Below, one piece after another: positions 7,492-17,502 of a DNA stretch of 31,022 nucleotides. A model generated the notes under the pieces. It made no database searches. It had not been told where the DNA came from and saw only the letters and a list, made by a program, of their open reading frames with translations. The first letter of the stretch is position 1. Each line of letters starts with the position of its first letter. The translations under genes were made by a program, and so were the position numbers. The stretch comes from a virus, in the IMG/VR virus record IMGVR_UViG_3300044695_001234, positions 1 to 31,022 of that record; one strand, given 5' to 3'.

Positions 7492-9425
7492 GCGCAAAAT
7501 TAAATGTTGACATAGTCGCCCAATTAAAAGACTTTAATAAAGCCATGACTGACCTAAAATCTCAGGTCAATGACATGGGGTCGAACATTGAAAAAAACAA
7601 TAAAAAATCAGTTGAGTCGACGAAAAAAATGTCAGGCGCTTTTGCCGAAGTTGGTAAAACAATGGCTGGACTTTTTGCGGTAGACCAACTTGTTAATTTA
7701 GGTAAAAAAATTCTTGACACGACGGTTGAATTCCAAAAAATGGAGGCGGTTTTAACTACTGCGCTTGGCAGTAATTCGGCGGCTCAATCGGCAATGGACC
7801 AAATTGTAAATTTTGCCTCGTCGACACCTTTTCAAGTAAACGAATTAACCGACGCTTTCGTAAAACTAGCCAACCGCGGATTTATTCCGACCATGGAACA
7901 AATGAGACAATTGGGCGACCTTGCCTCGTCTGTTGGTAAGTCATTTGACCAGTTGACTGAAGCCATTTTGGACGCTCAAAGCGGCGAATTTGAACGATTA
8001 AAAGAGTTTGGTATTAAAGCCAGCCAGCAAGGTGACGTTGTCCAGTTTACTTTTAAAGGGATAACGACTGAGGTTGAGAAATCAGATAAGGCAATACAAG
8101 CATACTTGTTGGGCCTTGGTGATTTAGAGGGCGTTGCTGGATCAATGGAGGCTATTTCCAAGACTACAGGCGGCACAATTTCAAACTTAGAGGACAATAT
8201 CACCCAACTATTTAAAAGCATAGGTGAGTCATCTAGCGGATTTATTAATTGGTTTGTCAAAGATTTAAACAACGTTATTTCGTCCCTTAGAAATATGGGC
8301 GAAATTATGGAGTTAATGAACCCATTTAAAAACTTGGCAGAGTCTAGCGACGAAGCAAGGACTTATTTGTTAAAAGTTAACGATTCAACTGACGATTTAA
8401 CGCGAACAATTAAAGACGCGGCGTCTGAGTTTGATAATTTAAGCCTTTCGTTTTTAATAAGTGGTGAAGGCCAAACTAAATTCTTAAACGAAATGATTCG
8501 TTTGGGCAATACTGTTGAAGATTCAAAAGCGCTTTATACTACATACGTTAAATTAAGAAAAGAGCAAGCAAAATCTGAGCAAGAATTGGCTGGCGCAACT
8601 GCCACCACAACGGCGGCAACTCAAAAAAACACGGCCGAAGTTGAAAAGCAAGCGGCGGCTAGACAAAAAGCGCACGAACAAAGAGTTGAACAACTAAAAA
8701 GAGAAGAGGAAGCCATACAAAAATTATCTAGAAGTTACGAAATAGGATTTGAAGACATAACTTTTGCAACAAAAGATTTTAACGAACGCATCCAAAACTT
8801 AGCGCTTGGTTTAAAAAATGATGGAGCAACAACGACCACGGCAGAAACTCCAAATTTAGCGGAGGGGATTACCTACACTCCCGAAATGGACGAAGCGGAC
8901 AAGTTGCACATTCAAAACGCAATGTTGTTAAACGAACAATTTAAACAGCAAAGAGATTTGGGCCTTGAAATGTCAGGCATTTTTGGGCCTATGTTGGCTC
9001 AATCATTTACAGAAATGTTTGAAACTGGAAAATTTGGCTTTGCATCTTTGTTGGATGGACTTAAAAAAATGGCTATTCAATTAGCGGCTACTGCTGCGGC
9101 TGCATTTGCTTTAAACATTTTGCTTGGCGGTATTGGTTTGTCAGGATTTGGCGCTGGATCAGGGGGATTTAAAAAGATTCTTGGCGGCATGGGTGGAGGC
9201 GGTCCGCTTGGAGGTCTTATTCCTTTTGCCAATGGAGGTATTGTGTCGGGACCAACGCCAGCGCTTGTTGGTGAATATACAGGCGCGCGCACGAATCCTG
9301 AGGTCATTGCACCTTTGTCTAAATTGCAAAATATGATGGGCGGAAATGTTACCTTTACAATCAGCGGCGACAACTTAGTTGGAACGCTAAACCGAGCAAA
9401 TAAAACAAGAGCGAGAAAATTCTAA
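7488..9425 (+). CDS. Tape measure protein
   Basis: The protein is 645 residues. It sets tail length and is probably ejected ahead of the DNA. The N-terminal part has the tape measure family pattern: VEFQKMEAVLTTALGS, FASSTPFQVNELTDAFVKL, FERLKEFGIKAS. A long helical, charged middle follows (about 290-500), then an Ala/Gly-rich hydrophobic stretch (about 528-546) and the common C-terminal phrase FANGGIVSGPTPALVGE. Its length is moderate, so the tail should be shorter than lambda's. The start overlaps the end of the chaperone long form. Confidence 0.92.
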   Translation: MSAKLNVDIVAQLKDFNKAMTDLKSQVNDMGSNIEKNNKKSVESTKKMSGAFAEVGKTMAGLFAVDQLVNLGKKILDTTVEFQKMEAVLTTALGSNSAAQSAMDQIVNFASSTPFQVNELTDAFVKLANRGFIPTMEQMRQLGDLASSVGKSFDQLTEAILDAQSGEFERLKEFGIKASQQGDVVQFTFKGITTEVEKSDKAIQAYLLGLGDLEGVAGSMEAISKTTGGTISNLEDNITQLFKSIGESSSGFINWFVKDLNNVISSLRNMGEIMELMNPFKNLAESSDEARTYLLKVNDSTDDLTRTIKDAASEFDNLSLSFLISGEGQTKFLNEMIRLGNTVEDSKALYTTYVKLRKEQAKSEQELAGATATTTAATQKNTAEVEKQAAARQKAHEQRVEQLKREEEAIQKLSRSYEIGFEDITFATKDFNERIQNLALGLKNDGATTTTAETPNLAEGITYTPEMDEADKLHIQNAMLLNEQFKQQRDLGLEMSGIFGPMLAQSFTEMFETGKFGFASLLDGLKKMAIQLAATAAAAFALNILLGGIGLSGFGAGSGGFKKILGGMGGGGPLGGLIPFANGGIVSGPTPALVGEYTGARTNPEVIAPLSKLQNMMGGNVTFTISGDNLVGTLNRANKTRARKF

Positions 9426-9428
9426 CCA

Positions 9429-12400
9429 ATGGCATACGGCTTAAAATACACGATTCCATTTAAAGACGTTGACAACTATTCGAACGTCGTTGAGATTTAC
9501 CAGGACGGATTTGTAGGTACATCAACCGAGTTGATTGCAACAGACGTGCCAGCGGTTCATACTTACGAACGCGAGGACAACGAGGACCTCACGACGCCGA
9601 TTATGTCGACCACGTTTACAATTAGTTTTTACTCAACAGAAACGACCGATTTTAGGAATTTCTTTAGTTATTCAGATCGTGAGTTTTTGGTTGTGCATAA
9701 ATTTGAGGGCGACGTTGTATTTAAAGGCTACTTGCTTAACGACATTACTGGCGAGCCATTCCAAGACCCTCCTTACCCTGTTGTCGTTACCGCAACCGAC
9801 GGATTGGCGCAACTTAAAGAGGTTGCTTTGGTTGGTCCAAGCGTAGACACGGAACTTGGCAGCCTAATATTTGAGCAATTAAACCGCTTAGAATTAGACT
9901 TAGATATTGAGGTTTGTAATGACCTTTACGAGGGCCTAGTAATGGACAACACAAAGTCAATTTTCGACCAGGCGGTTGGCGAACAATTGCTAATCCAAGA
10001 GTTTACTTTTGACGAGTTAGGGCTAAATGCTTACGATTTTCTTTTGGAAATTTGCCGAACTTTTGGCTGGATTTTGCTACAAAAAAACGGCCGTTGGTTA
10101 ATCCAAAGACCAATAGCAAGAAACATTGAGGGGACAACTATTTACGTCCATAGTTACGTTGACGGCTCAGTTATTTCTAGTTTTGTAAATAACGCGATTG
10201 ATTCGGCAAAAGAATGGTATTCTAATTCGGTTGGGTCTTTTCCATATAGTGGCATTGCTTACGGAAATAACAAATTTGTGGCAATTTCAAATGGATCATT
10301 TACTTTAAGGCATTCAAATGACGGCGTTACATGGTCAAACGTAACAATTGGGTCCTATGGATTGTCAGGAATAACCTACGCAAATGGAAAATTTGTTGCC
10401 GTTGGAGGTGAATTTTCGGGTATTGATTTAATCGCAAACATTCAGGTTTCAACTGACGGAGTAAACTGGACTCGTTACACGCCGTTTACAAATGGACCAG
10501 CGCCAAAAGCAATTACTTACGGCAATGGATTATTTGTTGTCGTTGCAAATGGAGGCGGAAATAGGGTAATAACCTCACCTGACGGAATAAGTTGGACATT
10601 ACGCAACGCATCTGACAACAATAGTTGGCAATCCGTAGCGTATGGCAATGGGAAATTTGTCGCGGTGGCAAATACAGGCACCAACCGAGTAATGTATTCG
10701 ACAGATGGAATTAACTGGACTGGTGTAAATGCAAATTTAGGCTCTAACGCAATCACATTTGCCGAGGGAAAATTTACAACTGGCACGCATTATTCAACCG
10801 ACGGAATTACTTGGATAAACACTAATATTTCGCCAATTATTCCGTTTGGAATTACTTACGGAAATGGAATTTTTGTTGCCGTTGGCCAGGCTGGAACAAA
10901 CAGAATCGCAATAAGCGAGGACGCAATTACATGGCAATTGGTTGCTGCGCCTGAATTGACAACTTGGAATTCTATTGCTTATGGCGATTCAAAATTTGTT
11001 GCTTTGGCAGATTCAGGAACTAATCGGTCCATGCTTAGTTACTCAAATCAATCTGAGGAAATGCAAACAATTGCCGACCAAACAAACGCATCGACAAATT
11101 GGATTCCAGTAGGCGGCGACCAGTTGTTACAATACCAACGGCCAATCAAAAAACTAACTTTAACCCAGGGCGATTTGGGCCAATCAATTATTACCAATGG
11201 CGAATCGTTTAACGAATCCAGTTGGTTTTTGGAGGGTCCTTATAAACCTTACGACTGGACAATAACGCCTGATCCTGACACGCCAGTAATACAAATTTTT
11301 CCAAATAATATTCCAGCGCAAACGGGTTACGACAACGAGCAAGGCGTTTCGTGGGACATTAGATTTATGCCAAATGGCGAAGAGACGGACGAGCCAATTA
11401 TTTCAAAGCCTGTTTTCTTGGATTTTGCTGGATTAAGTTTGGATTTAGAAGTTGATATTAACTACTTGACCTCTGCCAGCGGCATGGCTATTGCGGTAAA
11501 GCACGTCGATTCTAGCGGAACAACTAGGTATTTAGGGACCACAATCGTTGGCAGTTTAAACCTTTTGGCATGGGACGAAACTTACTACACGTTCGTTTTT
11601 TACTCAACAAAAGACGACGATACGCGCAAGTTTAAACTTTCAAGTTTTGTGTTGCCAACGGCTGGCTTTTTGTCAATTGAATTAAAGTATTTCGGAGAGA
11701 CTGGCAGCGCAACAGTAACCGCGGCAAAAATAATTCCAACCTTTGAAGGAAAGAAAAACCCAAGCGAAGTAAAAAAGGTTTATGAAACGGCTAGGGCTTA
11801 CACTAGTTTGCGCGACGATACTTTAACGTTTAGCGATTTGTGCATTACTGCGTCGAAAAACTGGCTTAGAATAGGCGATTTGCCAGCCATTGTTTTTGTC
11901 GAAAAGTCATTGGCTGGAACGCCAGGAATTATTCAGGTGCCAAGCGGTGCAGTTACCCAGGTTAACCGACTGACTGACACTTTAGGAGCCAATACGCTTA
12001 ATTTCTCAGGCGGAACGGTGACGGGACAATACCAGCGCCAATTTGTGGCAGCCAGCACGTTTACAATTGATTCTGTTTTTATTTTAGTTAGCAGTTTGTC
12101 GGGTAATCCACCGCCGCCAAGCGCTCAATTAAACGTGTCTGTTACAACAATTAGCAGCACGCAAAGAAATGTAACAATAACCTTTAACGGTTACGATTAC
12201 ACAGGCGAGGCTAACGTACAAATTCAGGTCTTTTTGAAAGATTCAAACGGAAACAATTACCAAACCTCGACGTTTTTGTTGCAAGTCAATGCTAACGGGA
12301 CCATTACCTACACGCAAACAAATATTTCGTTTGAAAACCAAGCGCTTTTGGGCGGTTATTCGCCGCGTTTGCGCGATTGTTACGCGCGTAATGTTTTGAG

Positions 12401-12611
12401 TATATACAACGCTTTAAGTTACCGCTTAGAGGGGTCCTTTAGACGCAAAGGCGACACCTTTGGGACTGGTTATATAACCAATCAACTACTTTATACTGGC
12501 TATTCCACGGTCCGTTTGCAAGTCATTGGCTGGGAATACGACTTGGCAAGTCGCGTGGCAAGAATTACCTTTGGACAAGTACCGACGGCGTACGTTTACC
12601 CTATTAATTAA
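9429..12611 (+). CDS. Baseplate / tail hub protein with propeller-like insert
   Basis: The protein is 1060 residues, directly after the tape measure gene, where distal tail and hub proteins lie. Residues 1 to about 250 are strand-rich, with YVSGS-like structural sequence and the phrase NAYDFLLEICRTFGWILLQKNG, reminiscent of tail hub domains that resemble T4 gp27. Residues 273-540 hold seven repeats of the form GIxYGNGxFVAV, most followed by an Asp-box-like STDGxxW. This is expected to fold as a beta-propeller. After residue 540 a hub-like part resumes, followed by probable Ig-like beta domains near 890-960. The propeller is a candidate for sugar binding at the tail tip. Exact hub identity is uncertain. 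Confidence 0.72.
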   Translation: MAYGLKYTIPFKDVDNYSNVVEIYQDGFVGTSTELIATDVPAVHTYEREDNEDLTTPIMSTTFTISFYSTETTDFRNFFSYSDREFLVVHKFEGDVVFKGYLLNDITGEPFQDPPYPVVVTATDGLAQLKEVALVGPSVDTELGSLIFEQLNRLELDLDIEVCNDLYEGLVMDNTKSIFDQAVGEQLLIQEFTFDELGLNAYDFLLEICRTFGWILLQKNGRWLIQRPIARNIEGTTIYVHSYVDGSVISSFVNNAIDSAKEWYSNSVGSFPYSGIAYGNNKFVAISNGSFTLRHSNDGVTWSNVTIGSYGLSGITYANGKFVAVGGEFSGIDLIANIQVSTDGVNWTRYTPFTNGPAPKAITYGNGLFVVVANGGGNRVITSPDGISWTLRNASDNNSWQSVAYGNGKFVAVANTGTNRVMYSTDGINWTGVNANLGSNAITFAEGKFTTGTHYSTDGITWINTNISPIIPFGITYGNGIFVAVGQAGTNRIAISEDAITWQLVAAPELTTWNSIAYGDSKFVALADSGTNRSMLSYSNQSEEMQTIADQTNASTNWIPVGGDQLLQYQRPIKKLTLTQGDLGQSIITNGESFNESSWFLEGPYKPYDWTITPDPDTPVIQIFPNNIPAQTGYDNEQGVSWDIRFMPNGEETDEPIISKPVFLDFAGLSLDLEVDINYLTSASGMAIAVKHVDSSGTTRYLGTTIVGSLNLLAWDETYYTFVFYSTKDDDTRKFKLSSFVLPTAGFLSIELKYFGETGSATVTAAKIIPTFEGKKNPSEVKKVYETARAYTSLRDDTLTFSDLCITASKNWLRIGDLPAIVFVEKSLAGTPGIIQVPSGAVTQVNRLTDTLGANTLNFSGGTVTGQYQRQFVAASTFTIDSVFILVSSLSGNPPPPSAQLNVSVTTISSTQRNVTITFNGYDYTGEANVQIQVFLKDSNGNNYQTSTFLLQVNANGTITYTQTNISFENQALLGGYSPRLRDCYARNVLSIYNALSYRLEGSFRRKGDTFGTGYITNQLLYTGYSTVRLQVIGWEYDLASRVARITFGQVPTAYVYPIN
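10245..11048 (+). repeat. Seven propeller-like repeats with Asp boxes
   Basis: Within the hub protein, seven copies of a roughly 35-45-residue unit begin with variants of GIxYGNGxFVAV (near residues 274, 313, 361, 402, 440, 473, 515). Six are followed by an Asp-box-like segment such as NDGVTW, STDGVNW, SPDGISW, STDGINW, STDGITW, SEDAITW. The fifth copy is degenerate (AITFAEGKFTTG). Asp boxes in this setting are known from sialidase-type propellers. Confidence 0.85.
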
Positions 12612-12613
12612 TT

Positions 12614-15600
12614 ATGGCAAATAGACGGTTTATAGATTTTCCCATTGCGGCAAGTGTTGGCGACAATGATATTGTATTAATTTGGCAAGACGGACTAAAC
12701 AAACAGACGACCAAGGCAACGCTTTTGCAAGGTTCGCCACAAAGTTTGGCTGGATTAACCGACGTCGACATTGCTGGCCTAACAAATGGTCAGATATTGC
12801 AATACAATAGCACCTTGGGCAAATGGGAGAACGTAGATAGGACCGACATAAATTTAAGCGAGTTGGGCGACGTTACCATTGTGGCGCCAACCAATGGACA
12901 GGTCTTGGTTTATAACTCGTCGACCTCTAAATGGGAAAATTCAAGCGGCGGTTACGTCCCTTATACTGGCGCCGTTACTACGGTTAACCTTGGCGCTCAA
13001 TCCATTTTGGCTGGCACCTTTGTAAAGGCTGGCGGAACGTCTGCACAATTTCTAAAGGCGGACGGCTCGGTTGATTCCACGGCCTACGGGACTGGATCAG
13101 TAACCTCTGTCGGTCTAACAATGCCAAGCGCTTTCAGCGTGGCAAATAGTCCAGTAACAACGGCTGGGACTTTGGCCGTTACTGGCGCTGGCACGGTTGG
13201 GCAATATATTAGAGGCGATGGCTCTTTGGCTGACTTTCCAGCAACTACTGGCGGAGGCTCTTCAGTTAGTTACTATTTGAATGGTTCGGTTAGCCAAGGC
13301 ACAATTGGTGGCGTTGCTTATCGTGAAGTTAACAGAACGCCAATTTTTGGCGCTGGAACAGATATAACCACAAGCAGTAACGGCTACATTGCCAATTTTA
13401 TAACAGATGCTGGCGACCCGAATAAATTAGAAATTCCAGCTGGAAATTGGAACTTAGAAACCTATTTCAGCGCGTCAAGTGGCGGTGGCTCACCGACTTT
13501 TTACGTCGAGCTTTACAAGTACGACGGCACAACATTTACTTTAATTGCAACCAGTAGCGGAACCCCTGAGTTAATTGCGTTTGGAACTAACATCAACCCA
13601 TATTTCAGCACGTTAGCGGTGCCACAAACAACGCTGGCTTTAACAGATAGGCTGGCGCTTAGATTCTATGTAAATACCTCAGGACGCACAATTACTTTGC
13701 ATACTGAGAACAACCATTTATGCCAAATAATTACCACGTTTACTACTGGTTTAACGGCTTTAAATGGGTTGACCGCTCAGGTGCAAAACTTTGCAACTGG
13801 GACAACTGGAACGGACTTTAACATTGCCAGCGCAACGGCAACGCATACCTTTAACTTGCCGACTGCAAGTGCTACAAATCGAGGCGCTTTAAGTTCGACC
13901 GATTGGACTACATTTAACTCTAAGATAGGAGGCACACTAGCGACAGGTCAAGTAGCCTTTGGAACTGCTGCCAATACTATTGGGGGGGATAACGGATTGT
14001 TTTGGGATAACACAAACAAGCGTTTAGGAGTTGGGACGAATGCGCCTACAACTGCTTTAGATGTAAAATCTTATGTTAAAATAGATACTTATGCTGCTGG
14101 AACAACTTTACCAAATCTTGCTGGTTATTTAAGAATAGAATCAGAAGCTAAAACAGGATGGGCACCTAATGATGAGCTAGGAAAAATTGAGTTTTTCGGA
14201 AAAGACACTTCAGGCATTGGCCCTAGAAATGCCGCAAGTATTAGGGCAATAAATAGCCAAGGTAATGGAACGACCACAACAACATTTAATGGTGAACTTG
14301 CTTTTTACACTTCTGATGCTAATGCTTTAGAAACTGAAAAAGTACGAATTACTAGTACAGGAAATTTACTAGTTAATACAATAAACGAAGGCATTTATGT
14401 AACTAGGTCATCTGAAAATGCTTTTGGTTCTCACGTTAGAGCTAGAAAAGCAAGAGGAACAGTAGCTGCTCCAACTATTGTTTTAAATGGAGATACTGTT
14501 GCAAATTTAACATTTGAGCCTTATAATGGTACTGCTTTTTCAGAAGCAACAGGAATAAGAGGAGTTGTTAATGGAACAGTTAGTGTAGGTGTTACTCCAA
14601 CTGATTTAGTATTTTCAGCAGGTTCAAATGGAACAGTAGTTGTTAACGAAAGATGGAGAATCACCTCAGCAGGCATCCTTCAATCCAACGGAGCTCAGAC
14701 TATTCAAACCTCAACTGGTCTTTTATCATTACAAGCCAACGGAGGCAATGTAGGTATCAACACCACCACAGACGCAGGCTTCCGACTAGATGTTAATGGG
14801 TCTACTCGTTTCAACGGCTTATCAACTATCCAAGGTACTGCTGCATCTGACTCAGGGCAGTTAGGTGCTGAACTGCTAACCACAGGCACAGGCGATGCAT
14901 CTTGGACAGGAACATCATTTGCTACAGGATACACGCACGTTGTAGGGTCTACTACTACCTTGACAAGCACACTTGCAGGTGTAGTCAATACCTTCTATCA
15001 AATCACCTACACAGTAACAGGCAGAACGGCAGGTTCATTTACAATTGCCTTTGGAGGCTTTACTTCTGCTGCATTAACTGCAACAGGAGCAGTAGGACCA
15101 CAAGCAACCACAACAGGAACGCTTGTCATTACTCCGACAAGTGATTTTAACGGAACGATTGTTTTGTCAATTCGGACTATTTCAACGTCAAGTGCTAGTG
15201 TTACATTTAATAATAATAGTGGCACAGTTACTAATCAGATAAGAATTAGTAGCATAAACACAAATACTTTTGTTGGGCTAAATGCTGGAAGAACAAACAC
15301 AACAGGAGGCTCTAATGCTTTCTTTGGTGTAAGCGCTGGTCAAAATAATACAACGGCAAGCCAAAACTCTTTCTTTGGTGCAAGTGCTGGTCAAAATAAC
15401 ACAACAGGAGGCTCTAATGCTTTCTTTGGTACAAGTGCTGGTCAAAATAACACAACAGGAGTTGCAAATGCTTTCTTTGGAACAAGCGCAGGACAAAATG
15501 TTACCACAGGTGGAGATAATACTATTATTGGAACGCAAGCAGGTAGAAATGCTACAACAGGAATTTTTAATACCTATATTGGTTCTGTTGCAGGTAGAGA

Positions 15601-16882
15601 TAATGGAACAGGCTCACGAAATGTTTTTATTGGAAGACAATCAGGAACATTTATAGCCAATGGAACAACTGCTTTAACTATTGCAAATAACTCTATTTTT
15701 ATTGGTTTTGATACAAGAGCTAATGCAGACAGTCAAACAAATCAAATTGTAATTGGTGACCAAGTTACAGGCTTAGGCTCAAACACTACTGTGCTAGGCA
15801 ACTCATCTACTACTCATGGCAGATGGTACGGAAACTTGTTGATAGGTACAACTACCAACGCAGCGAGTTCAATCCTAACAATGGAGTCAACTACCCAAGG
15901 CTTTCTACCTCCACGTATGACTACAACTCAAAGGAATGCGATTGCATCTCCAGCGACAGGTCTTGTAGTATATGACACAACATTAAACGACCCATTCTAT
16001 TATAATGGAACGGCTTGGACAATGTTTCAGGATGGTATTACGCTTACCACAACAGGAACAAGTGGAGCAGCTACTTTAGTAGGTACTACATTAAATATCC
16101 CTCAGTATCAAGCAGCTTTAACCAACCCAGTTACAGGAACAGGTACGAGCGGACAAGTTGCTTACTTTAATGGAACAAGTAGCATAACAGGAGAGTCTAA
16201 TCTATTTTGGGATAGTACGAATGATAGACTTGGTATTGCTACAAATTCACCTTTACACAGACTGCAAATAACGCAGGCGGTGGATGGCTCTTATCCTACT
16301 TTGGGAACAGGTAAAGGAGCATTATTTGTTGCAGGCGATACTAATCTATATGGTTTGTATTTAGGCATAAATACAACTGATGGAAACTCTTGGTTTCAAG
16401 CAATGCGTAATAATACCGCTACTGCTTATAATATTGTATTAAATCCAGTAGGTGGCAACGTAGGGATTGGAACGACTTTGCCAAATTCAAGGTTGCACGT
16501 TGCTGGAGATTTTAGAACAGTATTAACTTCAGGGGTTGGTGGTGATACTTTAATAGCCGCAATAAATGGAGTTTCAAATGGTTATATTATTAATGTTGAT
16601 ACCAGCAATAATATAACGCACACTTGGAATACTGGAGCAAATGCAGCCGCTTTAAGAATTACTCCAGGCGGAAACCTACTTGTCGGCACGACAACGGACG
16701 TTGGGGCAAAACTTTACGTCAATGGCGGAATCAGAACGGCAAACCCAACTGGAAGCACGTCAAACGATTGGCTTTTGGGTCGCGCTTTGGTTTCGGGTTC
16801 GTCAACACCTGACCGCTGGATTAGAGTACAAATAGGAAATCTTTATTACGACATTTTAGCCGTATATATGGGAAGTGTTTAA
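12614..16882 (+). CDS. Tail fibre protein, mosaic
   Basis: The protein is 1422 residues and the likely receptor-binding fibre. The N-terminus (RRFIDFPIAASVGDNDIVLI) is of the type that attaches fibres in Bacteroidota phages. Two repeats, LTDVDIAGLTNGQILQYNS..KWEN and LGDVTIVAPTNGQVLVYNS..KWEN, follow. The shaft contains several blocks ending in RLGVGTNAPT, NVGINTTTD, NVGIGTTLPN or LLVGTTTDVG, each followed by a short L.V.G... stretch. Seven 17-residue repeats lie at 15284-15640. Codon use changes abruptly near 13,920 (more gga, gca, aca, fewer ggc, gac) and reverts near 16,660, so the central part seems to come from other phages. No intramolecular chaperone domain is recognised at the C-terminus. 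Confidence 0.85.
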   Translation: MANRRFIDFPIAASVGDNDIVLIWQDGLNKQTTKATLLQGSPQSLAGLTDVDIAGLTNGQILQYNSTLGKWENVDRTDINLSELGDVTIVAPTNGQVLVYNSSTSKWENSSGGYVPYTGAVTTVNLGAQSILAGTFVKAGGTSAQFLKADGSVDSTAYGTGSVTSVGLTMPSAFSVANSPVTTAGTLAVTGAGTVGQYIRGDGSLADFPATTGGGSSVSYYLNGSVSQGTIGGVAYREVNRTPIFGAGTDITTSSNGYIANFITDAGDPNKLEIPAGNWNLETYFSASSGGGSPTFYVELYKYDGTTFTLIATSSGTPELIAFGTNINPYFSTLAVPQTTLALTDRLALRFYVNTSGRTITLHTENNHLCQIITTFTTGLTALNGLTAQVQNFATGTTGTDFNIASATATHTFNLPTASATNRGALSSTDWTTFNSKIGGTLATGQVAFGTAANTIGGDNGLFWDNTNKRLGVGTNAPTTALDVKSYVKIDTYAAGTTLPNLAGYLRIESEAKTGWAPNDELGKIEFFGKDTSGIGPRNAASIRAINSQGNGTTTTTFNGELAFYTSDANALETEKVRITSTGNLLVNTINEGIYVTRSSENAFGSHVRARKARGTVAAPTIVLNGDTVANLTFEPYNGTAFSEATGIRGVVNGTVSVGVTPTDLVFSAGSNGTVVVNERWRITSAGILQSNGAQTIQTSTGLLSLQANGGNVGINTTTDAGFRLDVNGSTRFNGLSTIQGTAASDSGQLGAELLTTGTGDASWTGTSFATGYTHVVGSTTTLTSTLAGVVNTFYQITYTVTGRTAGSFTIAFGGFTSAALTATGAVGPQATTTGTLVITPTSDFNGTIVLSIRTISTSSASVTFNNNSGTVTNQIRISSINTNTFVGLNAGRTNTTGGSNAFFGVSAGQNNTTASQNSFFGASAGQNNTTGGSNAFFGTSAGQNNTTGVANAFFGTSAGQNVTTGGDNTIIGTQAGRNATTGIFNTYIGSVAGRDNGTGSRNVFIGRQSGTFIANGTTALTIANNSIFIGFDTRANADSQTNQIVIGDQVTGLGSNTTVLGNSSTTHGRWYGNLLIGTTTNAASSILTMESTTQGFLPPRMTTTQRNAIASPATGLVVYDTTLNDPFYYNGTAWTMFQDGITLTTTGTSGAATLVGTTLNIPQYQAALTNPVTGTGTSGQVAYFNGTSSITGESNLFWDSTNDRLGIATNSPLHRLQITQAVDGSYPTLGTGKGALFVAGDTNLYGLYLGINTTDGNSWFQAMRNNTATAYNIVLNPVGGNVGIGTTLPNSRLHVAGDFRTVLTSGVGGDTLIAAINGVSNGYIINVDTSNNITHTWNTGANAAALRITPGGNLLVGTTTDVGAKLYVNGGIRTANPTGSTSNDWLLGRALVSGSSTPDRWIRVQIGNLYYDILAVYMGSV
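15284..15640 (+). repeat. Seven tandem 51-bp (17-residue) repeats in the tail fibre
   Basis: Each unit encodes a variant of AGQNNTTGGSNAFFGTS, that is AGxNxTTGxxNxFxGxx. Units 2-4 are also close at the DNA level; later units diverge. The regular Gly/Asn spacing suggests a beta-roll or beta-helix shaft similar in principle to YadA-type heads. DNA-level identity makes unit gain or loss by recombination likely. Confidence 0.9.
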
Positions 16883-16903
16883 ACAACTTAAAATAAAAAA
16901 CAA

Positions 16904-17185
16904 ATGAAACCAATTGAACCAGTAACCGCGTGGAAAAATGGCGAGCAATTAGAGGCTAATTTGCTAAACGCCTACATTATTAACGACAACCTTGCAACGT
17001 CTTGCTCTTTTTACTATTCGCTAAATACTAGCGGAGACGGAACAGAGGCAATGCCTTTGGTATTGGGCCAAGTCGTGGCCGAGGGAAATTTAACAATTAG
17101 CGGAGACTATTATTTGGCTTGGGATGGAAATAACGATTACGCATTTACCTATATTGCTGAAAAATTAAACCTAACCCTAATTTAA
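16904..17185 (+). CDS. Hypothetical tail-associated protein
   Basis: The protein is 93 residues, and I do not recognise the family. It is mildly acidic, with an N-terminal helix (AWKNGEQLEANLLNAYIIND) followed by a strand-rich part (SGDYYLAWDGNNDYAFTYIAEK). No signal peptide or membrane segment is present. It follows the fibre gene after 21 bases with an AAAACAAATG start context, and its codon use is native to the phage. A small fibre- or baseplate-associated protein is plausible from position only. Confidence 0.7.
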   Translation: MKPIEPVTAWKNGEQLEANLLNAYIINDNLATSCSFYYSLNTSGDGTEAMPLVLGQVVAEGNLTISGDYYLAWDGNNDYAFTYIAEKLNLTLI

Positions 17186-17189
17186 ATTT

Positions 17190-17477
17190 ATGATTGTAAA
17201 TTTAGCAATCGCCTTGCAAGACATCGAAGGCAACAAAATCACGAACGAAAACGGCGACCAAATGCTGCTTAGCAAAATGGTCGGAAACGCTTTGTTTAGC
17301 GCTGAGGAAAAAGACGACCCGATTCGACTTTACGAGTTGGCCAAGAAAATTTACTATTCTGAAGGCGACATTGAACTAAGCAAAAGCGACGCCGATTTGA
17401 TTAAGGAAAAGGTCAAGGCTAAAGGCTTTACTGTGCTTGTTTTAGGGCCGCTTTACGAGGCTTTAAAGGAAAAGTAA
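17190..17477 (+). CDS. Small conserved-type phage protein of unknown function
   Basis: The protein is 95 residues, soluble, with a strand-like start (IVNLAIALQDIEGN) and then helices: LLSKMVGNALFS, DPIRLYELAKKIYYSEGDIELSKSDADLIKEKV. The pattern 'GN...DPIRLYELA.KIY....IEL...D...IKE.V' is one I associate with small phage proteins near tail or lysis genes, but I cannot give a function. It is the last gene before a terminator, starting 4 bases after the previous stop. Confidence 0.72.
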   Translation: MIVNLAIALQDIEGNKITNENGDQMLLSKMVGNALFSAEEKDDPIRLYELAKKIYYSEGDIELSKSDADLIKEKVKAKGFTVLVLGPLYEALKEK

Positions 17478-17502
17478 TGGTAAACCACCACCAACAATTT
17501 AG

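Noticed and set aside
15284-15640. CRISPR-like array
   Set aside because: The units are directly adjacent, in frame, coding, and 51 bp long without spacers.
15278-15656. Open frames on both strands in the fibre repeat block
   Set aside because: They follow from the 51-bp period, which keeps all frames open; the products are cysteine-rich or Gln-rich repeats without starts in a plausible context.
12614-16882. Diversity-generating retroelement target or invertible fibre module
   Set aside because: No reverse transcriptase, no template repeat and no invertase or inverted repeats were found in the window.
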